Below, one piece after another: positions 47,165 through 59,410 of a DNA stretch of 64,000 nt; positions within the stretch are counted from its first letter, which is position 1; each line of letters starts with the position of its first letter. Origin of the DNA: Rhizophagus clarus (taxonomy: Eukaryota; Glomeromycota; Glomeromycetes; Glomerales; Glomeraceae); assembly GCA_015698045.1 (NCBI GenBank), contig BLAL01000286.1:186001-250000 (forward strand), written 5' to 3'. Under the pieces are notes generated by a model. The model was not told the origin of the DNA. It did not search any database and saw only the letters and a program-made list of their open reading frames with translations. A program made the translations under genes and the position numbers.

Positions 47165-47863
47165 CCATATAAAAAACTATTAATAAAGATATTTTCATAT
47201 TTTAAACTTTTTTTTTATTAAATTATCTACTAATTTATTATAATGGTATTTGACAAATGACTTGAAATGACAAATGATTCAAATAATAAATAATAAATAA
47301 TGTGTTATTTTATTATTCAAATAATAAATGATCTGAATTATTTAAATATAAACATTAATTAGTATTATAATTCTGACCTGCTATACATATAATGATAACT
47401 AAATTGCAAGTAAAATAGACTATTAAAACTAAAAAAATGATATAAATTTCAGTATATATTAATAAAAACTAGTTGATACTATATAAACTATAATTAATAT
47501 TAATATTAATTTTAATAAAAATAGTATTTTAATTAATAATAATAGAAGTGTAATCTATGTAGTAATCTAATAGAATATGAAAATACATTAGATTATTACT
47601 TTAAACTAAACTATTTATATAAAAATTAAATAAAATAAGATATATTAAGTTAAATTTTATATTAATAAATTTTAAGATTATAGTTAATTAAAAATTATTT
47701 ATAAATCTAAAGTTTTACTTAGTTTTAATAAATAAATTTGATAAATTTGAAAAGATTAATAACTCCAATTTAATAAAATATAAATAATTATTTTTTATAT
47801 TATCAATATTTATTAAAAAATAGTTAAAAAACTATAAAATATAAAAATTCTTTATGTAAAAGT
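47165..47863. other. AT-rich sequence with a diverged terminus
   Basis: At 47,250-47,277 GACAAATGACTTGAAATGAC resembles the right end of the element at 48,011-49,419 (GACAAGTGATTTGAAATGAC), suggesting a decayed relative. No gene seen. Confidence 0.4.
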
Positions 47864-49880
47864 AGGACCCTAAATAATAGTAATATAACTCATATATAGG
47901 TTTGTATAGGGTTTATATGAAGTTACTTTTTAAACCCACAAATTGAATTTGCATGGATTGGTCAATTTGAGAGTAACTTATATATTATGTTTGCATAGAG
48001 TTTATAATAGCAGTCACTAGTCATATCATGAAAAAAAGAGGGAGATTTTTTTTAATAAAATTTGCAAAAAAAAGTTGTGGTACAGTATTCTCTTTAAATA
48101 TATAGTACACGTATATAATTAAAGTTGGCCAAAATTAACTCAATCTGGTTAAATCTGCCAATCAATAATTTATAATTCTAGCCAAATTTTTCTTAATTTT
48201 GGCCAAATTCATAATGCTGGTTCAAATTACGTTAAAATCGAAATTTTCAGGTCAAAAGTAATACCATATTTATACAATGTAACACTTTTACCAATAATAG
48301 TAAACATGTTCATTTAAGACTTGAAAAATATTTTTAAACTTTTTAAAAATCAAAAATTTCACTTTATTCAGTTACATCTGACCAAAGAAGGTAGTCAATT
48401 ATATAGTTATTTTGATATAGCAAACTAATAAAATATTAAGAAAGTTTTTTTAACTTCTTTCTTTTGCTTATTTTTTTTAAATATTATATAAATATCTTTT
48501 ATTTTAACGCTACTTTAAAAATAAAAAAAATATTTTATTTATCCATAATATATTATCTTTATTTATAATTTAACAAAGTAAATAGACCTAATAACTAATA
48601 AGAATTTTTTCTATAAATAAATAATTTATGTTTTATTTTCATGTTTAATGAATTAAAATTTAAAAATTTTAAAGTTTTTTTCTAATAAGTTACAGAAATT
48701 TATATGATTATTATAATACTAGGATTTAAGCATTAAAGGTTTAATTTAAATAAACAAAAAAACATTATATTTAACTAATTTTTTGACCAAAAATTCACTT
48801 ATAACACCTAAATAGATCTAATAGTATTGTTTTAATAAATAAAAAGATTTTTTATTAAAGCTTTAATTAAAAATTTTAACAAAATTTACAAATAACAAAA
48901 AATCTGACATAATAATCACTCTTCTAAGCTTAACAAAAGTTGTTTATTTTGACAAATTATAACTAAAAATAAGATAATTACTGCTAAAAAAAGCTTTTAC
49001 TAAAAGTTTTATTGAAATCAAAATTTTTTTTTTTTATTATAAAAATTGATTTTTTGTTGTTTACAAAAAAACTACCTAAATAACTATCCTTTTTAACTTA
49101 ATAAATCTTTTTCTTCTCATAAAATTACATATATTTTTATTATTTAAATTGTATTTCACATCTACTTTTAAGTTGTAACTGGAGAAAAATTTCATTTTTA
49201 AGATGAACTTTCTTGTAAATGCAAAAAAAAAAATATATTACTAAAGAGAAAATGATAATAAAAATTTATAATACACATGACGAACTATTAACTTACTTAA
49301 TTTGTATAAGCATTGTATTAAAAAATTTCTTTTTTAGTTACATGATGAAATATTCAATTATAGTTACACAAAATTATTTAATTAATGATCGACAAGTGAT
49401 TTGAAATGACCACTGACTGATAGATATATGTGGATTTATTTTTAAAAAATACTAATTTCAGTAAATGTAAATTACTCAATATTTACCAAAATTTACTAAA
49501 ATTTATTTTATTTTATTTATTTTTTCACTTTTTTTTAGTATTTTATATTAAATTTATTTATTTTTATTATTTTTTTTTGGTTTTTAATATCCTAATTCTG
49601 AAAGTCTGATCATATTTTTCATCTAGCAATACTACAAAAAAAAATAAAAAAAAATAATTAATTAATTAGTTAAAAAAATATTAAAAAATACTTCTCCTAC
49701 CCTCCCTTACCTTAATTATAATCTTGAATACGAAAGTCTGATTATGCTTTTTATCTGATAACATTACAAAAAAAAAAAATAATTAATTAATTAATTAAAA
49801 AAAAACACTGAAAAACACTTCTCTACCTTTTCTTACTTTAATTTTAAAAGTCTAATTGTATTTTTTGTCTAGCAATATTA
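47864..49880. mobile_element. GGGACCC-ended transposon, copy B, interrupted
   Basis: Starts AGGACCCTAAATAATAGTAA at 47,864 and follows copy A up to TTTATAATAG at 48,010. There it is split by the element 48,011-49,419, and it resumes with ATATATGTGGATTTATTTTT. Satellite units follow at 49,560-49,880 (cores at about 49,598, 49,734 and 49,847). Its right terminus could not be located. Confidence 0.75.
48011..49419. mobile_element. 1.4-kb DNA transposon inserted in copy B
   Basis: Left end CAGTCACTAGTCATATCA; the right end in reverse reads CAGTCAGTGGTCATTTCA; 15 of 18 match. ATAG flanks both ends (48,007-48,010 and 49,420-49,423). Copies A (about 43,085) and C (about 50,053) show the uninterrupted target TTTATAATAGATATA, so both boundaries and the 4-bp duplication are confirmed by paralogous empty sites. 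The interior is AT-rich with no transposase; the 61-residue frame near its right end runs into the terminus and is not supported. Confidence 0.85.
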
Positions 49881-49931
49881 TTTTTTTTTAATGATCTATA
49901 TATGCTTTTATTGATATTTAATTTATATATT
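49881..49931. repeat. Dispersed repeat fragment
   Basis: Contains ATCTATATATGCTTTTATTG, which matches 165-205, and is the left half of a sequence split by copy C; the right half continues at 50,608-50,670 and matches about 7,870-7,935. Confidence 0.6.
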
Positions 49932-50599
49932 AGAATCCCAAATAATACTAATATAATTCACATACAGATTTGCGTAGAGTTTATAAGAAATTACTTTTTA
50001 AGCCTACAAATTGAATTTGCATAGATCAGTCAATTTGGGAGTAACTCACATATTATGTTTGAATAGAGTTTATAATAGATATACGTGAATTTATTTTTAA
50101 AAAATACTAATTTTGGTAAATTAAATTACTCGGTATTTACCAAAATTTATTTTATTTTATTTATTTTTTCACTTTTTTTTGGTATTTTATACTAAATTTA
50201 TTTATTTTTATTATTCTTTTTCAGTTCTTAATACCCTAATTCCAAAAGTCCAGTCGTATTTTTCGTCTAACAACATTACAAAAAATAAAAAAAGTTAAAA
50301 AAATACTGAAAAACATTTTCCTCACCCCCTTTACCTTAATTCCAAAAGTCTGGTCATGCTTTTCATCTGGCAATACTACAAAAATAAACTGATAAATAAT
50401 TAAAAAAAAGATCAGATCGGTAAGTCATATGACCTTGCCTTTATACTGAATAATTCATTATAGCGTTAACAAATTTTTTAAAATTTTTATTAACTAAGAT
50501 ATAAGTTTATGTAGTGCTACTATGAAAAAAAGTTGTGTAGAGTTAATAGTAAATGCATACAGATCATTTATGAGTTTTATTAGTATTGTTTGAGATCCT
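49932..50599. mobile_element. GGGACCC-ended transposon, copy C (short)
   Basis: Left end AGAATCCCAAATAATACTAA; the right end in reverse reads AGGATCTCAAACAATACTAA. Flanks TATATATT and CATATATT form an 8-bp duplication with one mismatch. The 668-base copy keeps both unique ends and only about two satellite units (50,215-50,400), against nine in copy A, so the internal array varies in number between copies. Confidence 0.82.
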
Positions 50600-50985
50600 C
50601 ATATATTATATAAACAATTTATCAGAAGCTATATCCACCCTAACCTGTAGAATGCAATCATTAAAATATCTGATAATATTGTTAAAAAAAAACACTAAAA
50701 AACACTTTCCTACTCTTCCTTACCTTAATTCCAAAAGTCTGGTCATACTTTTCATTTAATAACACTACAAAATAAACTGATAAATAATTAAAAAAAGATT
50801 AGAAGAGTAACATATATTATATCATTATAGGTTTATTATAAAGCTGATTCTCCTTTCCCTTAGGTGAGATTTATTATTCACATAATTTATTAACCAGTTA
50901 TGATCAAGCATCATTTTGATTTCTATTATCATATTTAAAATCATTTTTTTTTTATTTAATATTCAAATAACGTTAAATGCAAAAT
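50600..50985. other. AT-rich sequence with one more satellite unit
   Basis: The satellite core AAAAGTCTGGTCATACTTTT recurs at about 50,730, preceded by CTTACCTTAATTCC. Otherwise nothing recognised. Confidence 0.5.
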
Positions 50986-50993
50986 GTAGTACT

Positions 50994-53598
50994 TAGTGTT
51001 CTGAATGGATCAGAACAATTCAGGTGACCTATCAGATTGACCTGAAATATTCAGATCAGGTCATCAAATTTGTGACCTGATGTCAGATCAGATCATAGTT
51101 TGACTGACCTAATTGACTCGTTTTAACCTGAAGTTAAAAAAAAAATACTGATACTAAATGATTGTAAAAGAAACATTTCAGCATTTTTTTTCAGAAATTT
51201 ATTTAATAAATGCAAAAAAAAGCTTCAGCTTTTTTTGCCAATTCAATTTTAATTAATAAAAAATGTTAAAGAACAGTTTAACATTTATTTATTCAGTTAT
51301 TGAACTGCTTAAAAAATGTGAAAAAACACATTTTAGCATTTTTTTTTAAATTAAACGCTTTATAAAAATATTTTTTTAATAATTTAATGCTTAAAAAAAA
51401 TATTTTTTTAAATCTAATGGTAAAAATGTATTTTAGCATTTTTTTAAAAATTAAAAGCTTTTTAAAAAAAACATTTTTTAAATTAAAAAATATATTTTAG
51501 CACTTTTTTTTAATTAACCGTTTTAAAAAATTAAAAAAAAACATTTTAATTAAAACGCTTTGAAAAAAATGTTAAACCCCACATTTTAGTATTTTTTTAA
51601 AATTAAACATAACTAAACGCTATATAAAAACATTTTTTTAATAAACTTATCACAGGTCGAAATTAGTTAAATAGGGTATCAATAGAGTATTAATAGGTTA
51701 TCAATCGGCTATCAATAAGCTACCCTATTGGTAGCCTATTGAACTTGCGCCATAATCTGTCACCAATCGGGCAGGCTGATTGATAGCCGATTGATAACTT
51801 ATTGATAACCTATTAGTATCCTATTGGTATTTTTATTAAATAGGGTATCAATAGGGTATCAATCGGTTATCAATAGGTTATCAATCAGCCTGCCTGATTG
51901 GTGACGGATTATGGCGCAAGTTCAATAGGCTACCAATAGGGTAGCCTATTGATAGCCGATTGATAACCTATTGATACCCTATTGATACCCTATTTAATTA
52001 ATTTCGACCTGTGTTAATGCTTAAAAAAAATGTTTTTTTAAATTAACGTTAAAAATGTGTTTTAGCATTTTTTTAAATTAAAAGCTTTTAAAAAATCGTA
52101 TTTTAAATTAAAAAATCATATTTTAAATAAAAAATTGTATTTTAAATTAAAAAACATATTTTAACATTTTTTTAATTAATCGTTTAAAAATTAAAAAAAA
52201 TGTTTTAGTTAAAATGCTTTTAAAAAAAATGTTAAAAAATGCATTTTAGCATTTTTTTAAATTAAACATTTTATAAAAATATTTTTTTAATAAACTTAAC
52301 GCTTAAAAAAAATATTTTTTTTAAATTTAGCATTTTTATTCAAATTAAAAGCTTTAAAAAAAGTTTTCTATTTAAAAACGTGTTTTAGCATTTTTTTAAT
52401 TAAACGTTTTAAAAATTAAAAAAAACGTTTCAATTAAAATGCTTTAAAAAACACATTTTAGCATTTTTTTAAATTAAACATTTTAAAAATAACATTTTTA
52501 AATAAGCGTTAAAAAAAAGTTAAAAACTTATTTAATATTTTTTTTAATTTGGAAATTAAAAAAATGTTTTTAAATTATAAACTTCACCAAAAAATGTTAA
52601 TAAACAGTTTTAACGTTTTTTATTCAGTTATTAAACACTTTAAAAAATGTTAAAAATCATATTTTAGCATTTTTTTATAGGCATTAAATAAAAGGTAAAA
52701 ACCTACTATTCTTAATTAAATATAAACTTGAAAAAAATGTTTTTTTTAATTTAACGCTTAAAAAATACTTTGTAAAAAAATAAAGCTTTTTAATTAAAAT
52801 GCTTTAAAAAAACGTTAAAACCTTATTTTTTTAATTAAGTACTTTAAAAAAATATGGTTTTTAAATTTAAACGCTCAAAAAAAATGTATTTTAGCATTTT
52901 TTTTAATTATAAACGCTTTAAAAAAATGTTAAATCCGTATTTTTTTTAATTAAATACTTTAAAAAAAATATGTTTTTTAAATTTAAATGCTCAAAAAAAA
53001 CGTATTTTATCATTTTTTAATTAAACGCTTTAAAAAACATTAAAACTGTATTTTTTTTAATTAAATACTTTAAAAAAATGTATTTTAACATTTTTTTAAT
53101 TAAACGCTTTAAAAAAATGTTAAACCCTTATTTTTTAATTAAATACTTTTAAAAAAATACATTTTTTAAATTGAACGCTTAAAAAACGTATTTTAGCATT
53201 TTTTAAATTAAACGCTTTAAAAAACTTTTTTTATTCAAATTAAATACGTATTAAACGCTTAAAAAAAAAGTTTTTTTTAAATTAAGCGCTTAAAAATTAA
53301 AAAAATATTGATGAACATTTTGAGATGGTTTTATTAATTGCTCTAATAAAACCATTAACCCAATTTGAAAAAGAAAAGATATTTTGTCATTTTTACAAAA
53401 ATGCTATTCAACATTTATTGTTATAACTATAAATTATTTCTTGTTATAAACATTATAACAGACAAAACTATTTCAGGTTAGACAGGTCAGATGGGTTGGG
53501 TCAGATCAGACAGGTTACCTGACCTAACCTAATCCAAAAAAAATATCAGATCAGGTAACCCATCTGACCTGACCTGTTCTGACTCATTCAGAACACTA
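50994..53598. mobile_element. Non-autonomous hAT-like element, 2.6 kb
   Basis: Left end TAGTGTTCTGAATG; the right end in reverse is identical over 14 bases, and similarity extends as TCAGAACA. Flanks GTAGTACT (50,986-50,993) and GTAGTATT (53,599-53,606) are an 8-bp duplication with one mismatch. The TAGTG start fits the hAT consensus terminus. Subterminal regions are packed with TCAGGT/ACCTGA motifs in both orientations (51,010-51,135 and 53,470-53,580), as transposase-binding repeats of hAT elements are. The interior is a 2-kb degenerate array of units like TTTTAGCATTTTTTTAAATT plus AAACGCTTTAAAAAA. It has no transposase. Confidence 0.85.
51650..52013. mobile_element. 363-bp foldback MITE nested in the hAT-like element
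   Basis: The left arm starts CACAGGTCGAAATTAGTTAA at 51,651 and the right arm is its inverse, ending TTAATTTCGACCTGTG at 52,013. The arms of about 170 bases hold repeated phrases GGGTATCAATAGGGTATC, GGTTATCAATCGG and GAACTTGCGCCATAATC, with a short AT spacer near 51,832. TTA flanks both sides; the neighbouring repeat unit at 52,281 (AATAAACTTAACGCTTAAAA) gives the empty site. It is more GC-rich than its host. Confidence 0.85.
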
Positions 53599-53606
53599 GT
53601 AGTATT

Positions 53607-53981
53607 CTACTATTTTGAAAAACTTTTGAAATTTTTTAAATTTAAAAGCTCTTTTAGATTATTTATTTTAAAATATTTTTATAGATATGAAAAAAAATAA
53701 AAAATTCAAATCAGAATTAAAACATAAATATGCATCAATTTTAATAAGAAATTTTATCAGCATATGTATTACAAAAAAAAATCTGACATGATCGTACATC
53801 CACATAACATAATTTGTGAAATTGATCATTAAATTTTTACGTCTACAAAAAATTTTATATTTAAACTTCAATATGCATGTTTTTCTAATAACATCAAAAT
53901 AGAATAAATTTTATATTTATAAGACTCCTAGTACAAGCCAATACCAAAGGTTTTGCAATACTTATAGATATTATCATATGG
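53607..53981. other. AT-rich sequence
   Basis: No gene supported; the minus-strand frame at 53,668-53,871 has no domain. GACTCCTAGTACAAGCCAAT at 53,924 relates to 42,335. Confidence 0.4.
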
Positions 53982-55980
53982 TGAATATAGAAAGCTTTGT
54001 ATACCCAAAAGTTAGTCTATGTACAAAATGTACTAACATATAGAAAGAAATTTTGCATAAATCTAAGGAGAAAATTGAAAGTAAAATCAAAGAGTATTTG
54101 GCAATTCCAGTTCCAGTTCAAAGTTTTATGCAGATTAATCAATCATGATCTGGCCTAACTCAACATTTAAAATCCACTCAAACAAATCAAGTTCCTCAAA
54201 AGCCTATTAAAAAAATCATTATAATTGATTCTACTTTATCTCCTAATGCTTCTGCACAGAAAAAAGCTTTGGAAATCATTAATTCAACCAATATAAAGCT
54301 TGTTGAACTTCAACAAATTTATAATTCTACTAATAACTTAGAAATTTGGAATAATTTATCAGATCATATAGAAACTCTCAAGCAAACTCTGCATAATGAA
54401 AATAACAAAATTAAGAGATTGAAATATCAAACAGAATATCAACAAAGAAATAGAGTAAAAAAAACAAAACTCTTACATGAGCATCAAGAGATAATAAAGT
54501 ATGATTCACCTGATCATCTACCTCTTTTAATTCAATATTCTGATTTACATAAGCATATACACGAATGTATTAAGTTTGGAACTGCAGATAAGAAGAGAAA
54601 AAAAGAAATTATAAAAGTTAGAATAATTTGTCATCTTTGGGAGGAACTTAATTCAAAATATAATGAATATCTTTTACACATTATTCTCAACAATTATTTG
54701 CTGCCATCTTGATTGATTAAATACTAAAACAGCAAAGATTCATCACCATCTAACTATTATTACAAATGCATCTGTTTTACGAACTGAAAGAAATAAGCAT
54801 ATTGATGAACACTATTGTCTTACATCTGTGATAAGGACAAAACATTTTGCAGCATTATTTTCAACCCACTCTATCATTATTTCTTAGGATGATAAGGCCA
54901 AAGTTCCTCTTGGTATTTCTACAGTTGGAAAAACCTTTCAAACTCTACAAAGTTTTCAAGAGCCAGTTACATTACTTGATCATGATTTTCCAATTAGTAT
55001 GTAACAAAAATTAATTCCACCAGTTTATCTACTAATTAATCTGAGTGATACAAATGATGCTTTTTATAATGGCCAACTATCAATTTTTATATGTCCACAA
55101 TATCAAGTTAGTACAAGTTCAAGTACTCATATGAGTAATCTCAATTCACTAATTCAAGATAATCGTTTTGATGGAATATTAAAAATTAATGGTCAAATCA
55201 AACCTATCTGGATACTTTTAGTTGATGGTGGACCAGATGAAAATTTGCATCATATAAAGAATATTTTTTAATATTGCAGAATATTCTGTAATTTTAATCT
55301 TGATTATCTTTCTATTTGGACATATGCATCTGGTCAGTCAGTTTATAATTCTGTTAAGCATAGTATATCAATATTCTCTTAAAAACTAGTTGGTATAATA
55401 TTACCAATTGATAAATTTAGTTCTCACTTTAATTCTCAAGGCTAAATTATTAATTCAGAACTTGCAATGAAAAATTTTTATCATACTGGTAAGCTTTTGT
55501 GTACACTCTGAAAATGTGATCCTATTTTTGGGAAGCCAGTCATCATGCAATATACTGATCAAAAAAGGTCTCCATTCGGTAATATTATATTTTCTGGATC
55601 TGTAAAAGAAAGTGATAATGAATCAGATATATCTTGACAGTGGTTAGAAAATTATACCAAAATATGTCAATATTTATTTAATATTAAAAAATGTGAAAAT
55701 TCTTCTTGTTACTTACCTAAGCATCATGAAAAAGTGACCATTCTTTTTGCAGAAAACAATGGGTTTCTCCTACTTATAACAAAAGGAAAAGATGGTCATT
55801 TTCTAAATTTGTTTCATATACTAAAATATTGTGACAAACTCAAAATATCTGAATATAATGCTCATTGTCTTTCTATTAACAAAAACACTTATAGTTATCT
55901 CTGTTATTCTGAATGTAATGCATACTTTTCAACACTTTCTATGGTTGCTAAACATAAGAAAAATCAATATCCAAAATGAT
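53982..55980 (+). pseudogene. Decayed copy of the DDE/C2H2 transposase-like gene
   Basis: Colinear with the protein of the element at 60,681-63,649. Blocks in order: LHKHIHECIKFGTADKKRKK; IIS-stop-DDKAKVPLG, where the partner has ISQDDKAKIGLG; LDHDFPIS; KLIPPVYLLI; IWILLVDGGPDENLHH; ILPIDKFSSHFNSQG; ITKGKDGHFLNLFHILKYCD; and a C-terminal LCYSECNAYFSTLSMVAKHK in place of the C2H2 finger (second Cys of the CxxC shifted). The frame is nearly continuous with in-frame stops (for example TAG for the Gln before the first catalytic Asp). No matching terminal repeats were found around it, so it is a relic. Confidence 0.8.
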
Positions 55981-56039
55981 GAGAATGACTAGCCAAAAAA
56001 CAGATGTCTACCAATTCTATTGATAATTTTTTAGTTGTA

Positions 56040-56564
56040 CTCAAATGTGACATATGAGTTTTAATAATAAATAACTGGAAAATACAATCAGAGAGAGAAT
56101 AAAGAAGCAAATATCAGCTTTGAACTTTAAAATTAAACTGGGTAAAAGTTTTTAGAGGCATATTTTTGTTTTTATTATATAGGAACACTTGTTAATGCTT
56201 TTGTTCACTTCATTTTCATAGATACAGATTTTAACATTAGAATTAAGCTGAATAGGATTATAAGAAGAAGATTAATTTTTTATATAGGTTTTTTTTGAAT
56301 ATAAAGTATATAAAACTTTAAAAAAGTAGTGTAACATAATTTAAACAAAGAATAATATGCACAATATATTATACTATTAATAAAACAAAGAATACTAATT
56401 AATAAATTACATAGATAGAATTTTATTGGCAAATAATTTTTTTTGCTAGAATTACGAGTAGAAACTAATTCTGACTAAATTTATCAATTATAATAAAATA
56501 TCACGTGACAAGTTAGATATTTGCAAACCCCTTCCCTCCTATAATAATTATATTATCACTTTCC
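56040..56564. other. AT-rich sequence after the relic
   Basis: No gene seen. Confidence 0.4.
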
Positions 56565-56786
56565 TTAGATATTCAGATTATCTGATTAGATTGACAAGTC
56601 ACATGATCCTGCTTTTATGCCAAATAATTCATTATAGTGTTAATAAATTTTTTATAAATTTTATAAAATTTTTTTTTAACTAAGATATAAGTTTGCATAA
56701 CATTATTATGAAAAAAAAATTGCATAAAATTAATAATAAACGTATGCTGATCATTTATAAGTTATATTAATATTGTTCAGGGTCTT
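56565..56786. mobile_element. Right-end fragment of the GGGACCC-ended family
   Basis: Begins with the internal phrase GATATTCAGATTATCTGATT, passes TAACTAAGATATAAGTTTGC and ends TTATATTAATATTGTTCAGG GTCTT, matching the right ends of copies A and C. The left half is missing. Confidence 0.7.
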
Positions 56787-58919
56787 GTAAAAGTATTTTT
56801 AATCCATTCAATAAATAATAATGCAATATATTTTAAATAGATTTTAATAAATAAAATTTAAATTTAATATTTATTATATAAGTATTAGCAGATTTATAAA
56901 ATAATATTATTGTAAATAATTCAATAATGTAATTCTTTAATTGAAATAATTTAATTAGTACTCTATTAATTTTTCAATAATATTTACTTCTAAAATAATC
57001 TATTTCTTATCATAATTATCTAATAAAAGCTTATTTAAAAGTTATGATAAATAAAATATTTATTAAATATAATATTCTTGTTTAATTAATTTTAATTCTA
57101 AGTGTATTAAATATTTTTTAATTTAATATATCATTTAGCTATTAAATTTTTCTAAAATAGTATTGTTATAATGTAAAATTATATTTGTATTATTATATAG
57201 TATAAACTATTATTTAATAAAAATTGAAATACTGTATATATATAATAACTAAATAATAAAAAATATTTAATATAATTTTAATGATAATAATAAAAGTATG
57301 AAAAGTATTTTTTCAAATAGTAAGTAAAAATCTATAAGAATAAGAATTTTATTATCCAATTTATTTATTTATATATTAATATGCAAATTAGATATTAATA
57401 ATAAATAAAAAACTAATAAATTTTATCTAATTATAATTATATACAATAAATAATATAAAAAAAAACATTACTTTTAAATTAAATTTATAATATAAAATAT
57501 AAATTTTAATATAATAAATTTATATTTATTTTAAAATAAAAATTTTAAATAATATTTAAAAATATTAATTTATTTAATTAATAGTAAATTTTATTTAATT
57601 TATAAAAACATGAAATTTTAACAATAAATATAGCAAAATAAATACTAAATTTGAATATTTTAAATAAAAAATAAATTAAAATTTAAAAATCATAATAATT
57701 AAATTATTATTTATTAAGAAAATTGATTTTAAAAATCATATAAATTACTAAAAATTAATAATTTGTTAGAATCCTGAATAATACAGTTTGTAGATGCTAC
57801 TCAAATCCAAAATAATTTGGAATTATAGTAGTTTAAATATATAAATTCAAATTAATTTACAAATTATATATATAAATTTTACAATTCATACATTTAGAAT
57901 TTGAAAATTATAACAATTAAAATATACAAATTAATTTGGAATTTAAATCCCTTATTATAATAAAATAACCAATCAAATTGCTTAAATTTTTTATTATAAA
58001 TTTATAGTGAAATTAAAGTATAAAATTTAAGGTTTATTATATTAAAAATTGATTATATATATATAAATTATATTAAAATTCAAATTTTTTACTATAACCA
58101 ATAAGTAAATTATTTTAAATTCTATTAAGTAAAATTTTATTATAATATTAAAATTTATATTACTAAATATAATATATATAAAAATTTTTATTTTTATTTT
58201 TATTTTTTTTTTTTAAGGTATTGAAAATATATATGTATTTATTAGATAAGATAGGATTAAGTCATAATCTCTTCAATTCCATATACAGTACTCTCAATCT
58301 AAAATCAGTTCAAACAGCCACCTATAAAAATTTTTATTTATAATATAATTTATTATAAAACTTAAAATACAAATAAATTTTAATATGATAAATAATTTAA
58401 TAAATACCCAAAATATTAAAAATTTAAAAATTAATATTAATATTATTATAATAATACTAGTTTTTTAATAAATATTATACCTAAAATTATAAAAAATAAA
58501 ATATAATTATTTTTAGAGAAAATTTATTTCTCACCAGGTGATTTCTCATTCTCCTTATTATGTAATAAATTTTGATTGGCTGATAAAACTTTATACGGCC
58601 AAACTGCCACTATTTGTTTACACTTTTTTTAGGTTTTTTAGTTTCGCATCAAAAAATACACAGATATCAGCTATCAGGTATATCACTTCTTTCTTTTTTA
58701 TTTTTTATTTTATTTTTTGTCATTTCTAATTTCTTTTCTTTCTTTATTTTAGGTTTTAAGCTCCTACGATTTTGCGCTCAAAGGTATGATTTTTTCGTTT
58801 CTTTAATTTTTTTTCTTTTTTCTTTTTTGATTTTGTTTCATTTTTACTAACTTTGTTTCAATTTTTTTTTCTTTATGGATGTCTTTTTTCTTTTTATATT
58901 CATCAGGAAATTTTATAGG
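56787..58919. other. Extremely AT-rich sequence
   Basis: No gene seen between 56,787 and 58,500. From 58,540 to 58,920 the plus strand is T-rich with pieces ending in splice-acceptor-like TTTTAG or TATTTTAG (58,632, 58,753) and short non-AT segments (TTTCGCATCAAAAAATACAC; GCTCCTACGATTTTGCGC). The two overlapping frames here are Phe-rich and not convincing; an untranslated spliced transcript is conceivable. Confidence 0.35.
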
Positions 58920-59410
58920 GCGAAAAATTGCGTAAGTTTACGATTTTGTAAGTTTACGAAAGTTTATGGCATAATATTTCGAAAAATTTCGAAATATTAC
59001 ATAAGTTTATAATTTCGTAAGATTTATGTGATATTACGGTCAAAATATTACGCAAGTTTTCAATATCATAAAATTTACGCAATATTACGGTCAAAATATT
59101 ACGCAAGTTTTCAATATCGTAAGATTTACGCAATATTACGGTCAAAATATTTTGAAAATTTACGAGACTGTAAACCTGTGTAATATTACAGTTGAAATAT
59201 TTCAAAAATTTACGAAACTGTAAACCTGCGTAATATTACAGTCAAAATATTCTGCAAATTTACGAAACTGTAAACCTGCGTAATATTACGGTTGAAATAT
59301 TTCAAAAATTTACGAGACTGTAAACCTGCGTAATATTACGGTTGAAATATTTTGAAAATTTACGAGACTGTAAACCTGCGTAATATTACGGTTAAAATAT
59401 TTCAAAAATT
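58920..59410. repeat. Minisatellite rich in TTACG/CGTAA words
   Basis: About eight units of 60 or so bases built from CGTAATATTACGGTTGAAAT and AAAATTTACGAGACTGTAAA with CCTG. The unit contains the palindrome GTAATATTAC. Earlier units (58,920-59,150) are a diverged version with GCAAGTTTTCAATATC. The minus frame at 58,954-59,205 is a translation of the repeat. Confidence 0.85.

Noticed and set aside
58954..59205. 83-residue minus-strand frame
   Set aside because: Translation of the TTACG minisatellite with repeating NILTVILRK-like peptides.
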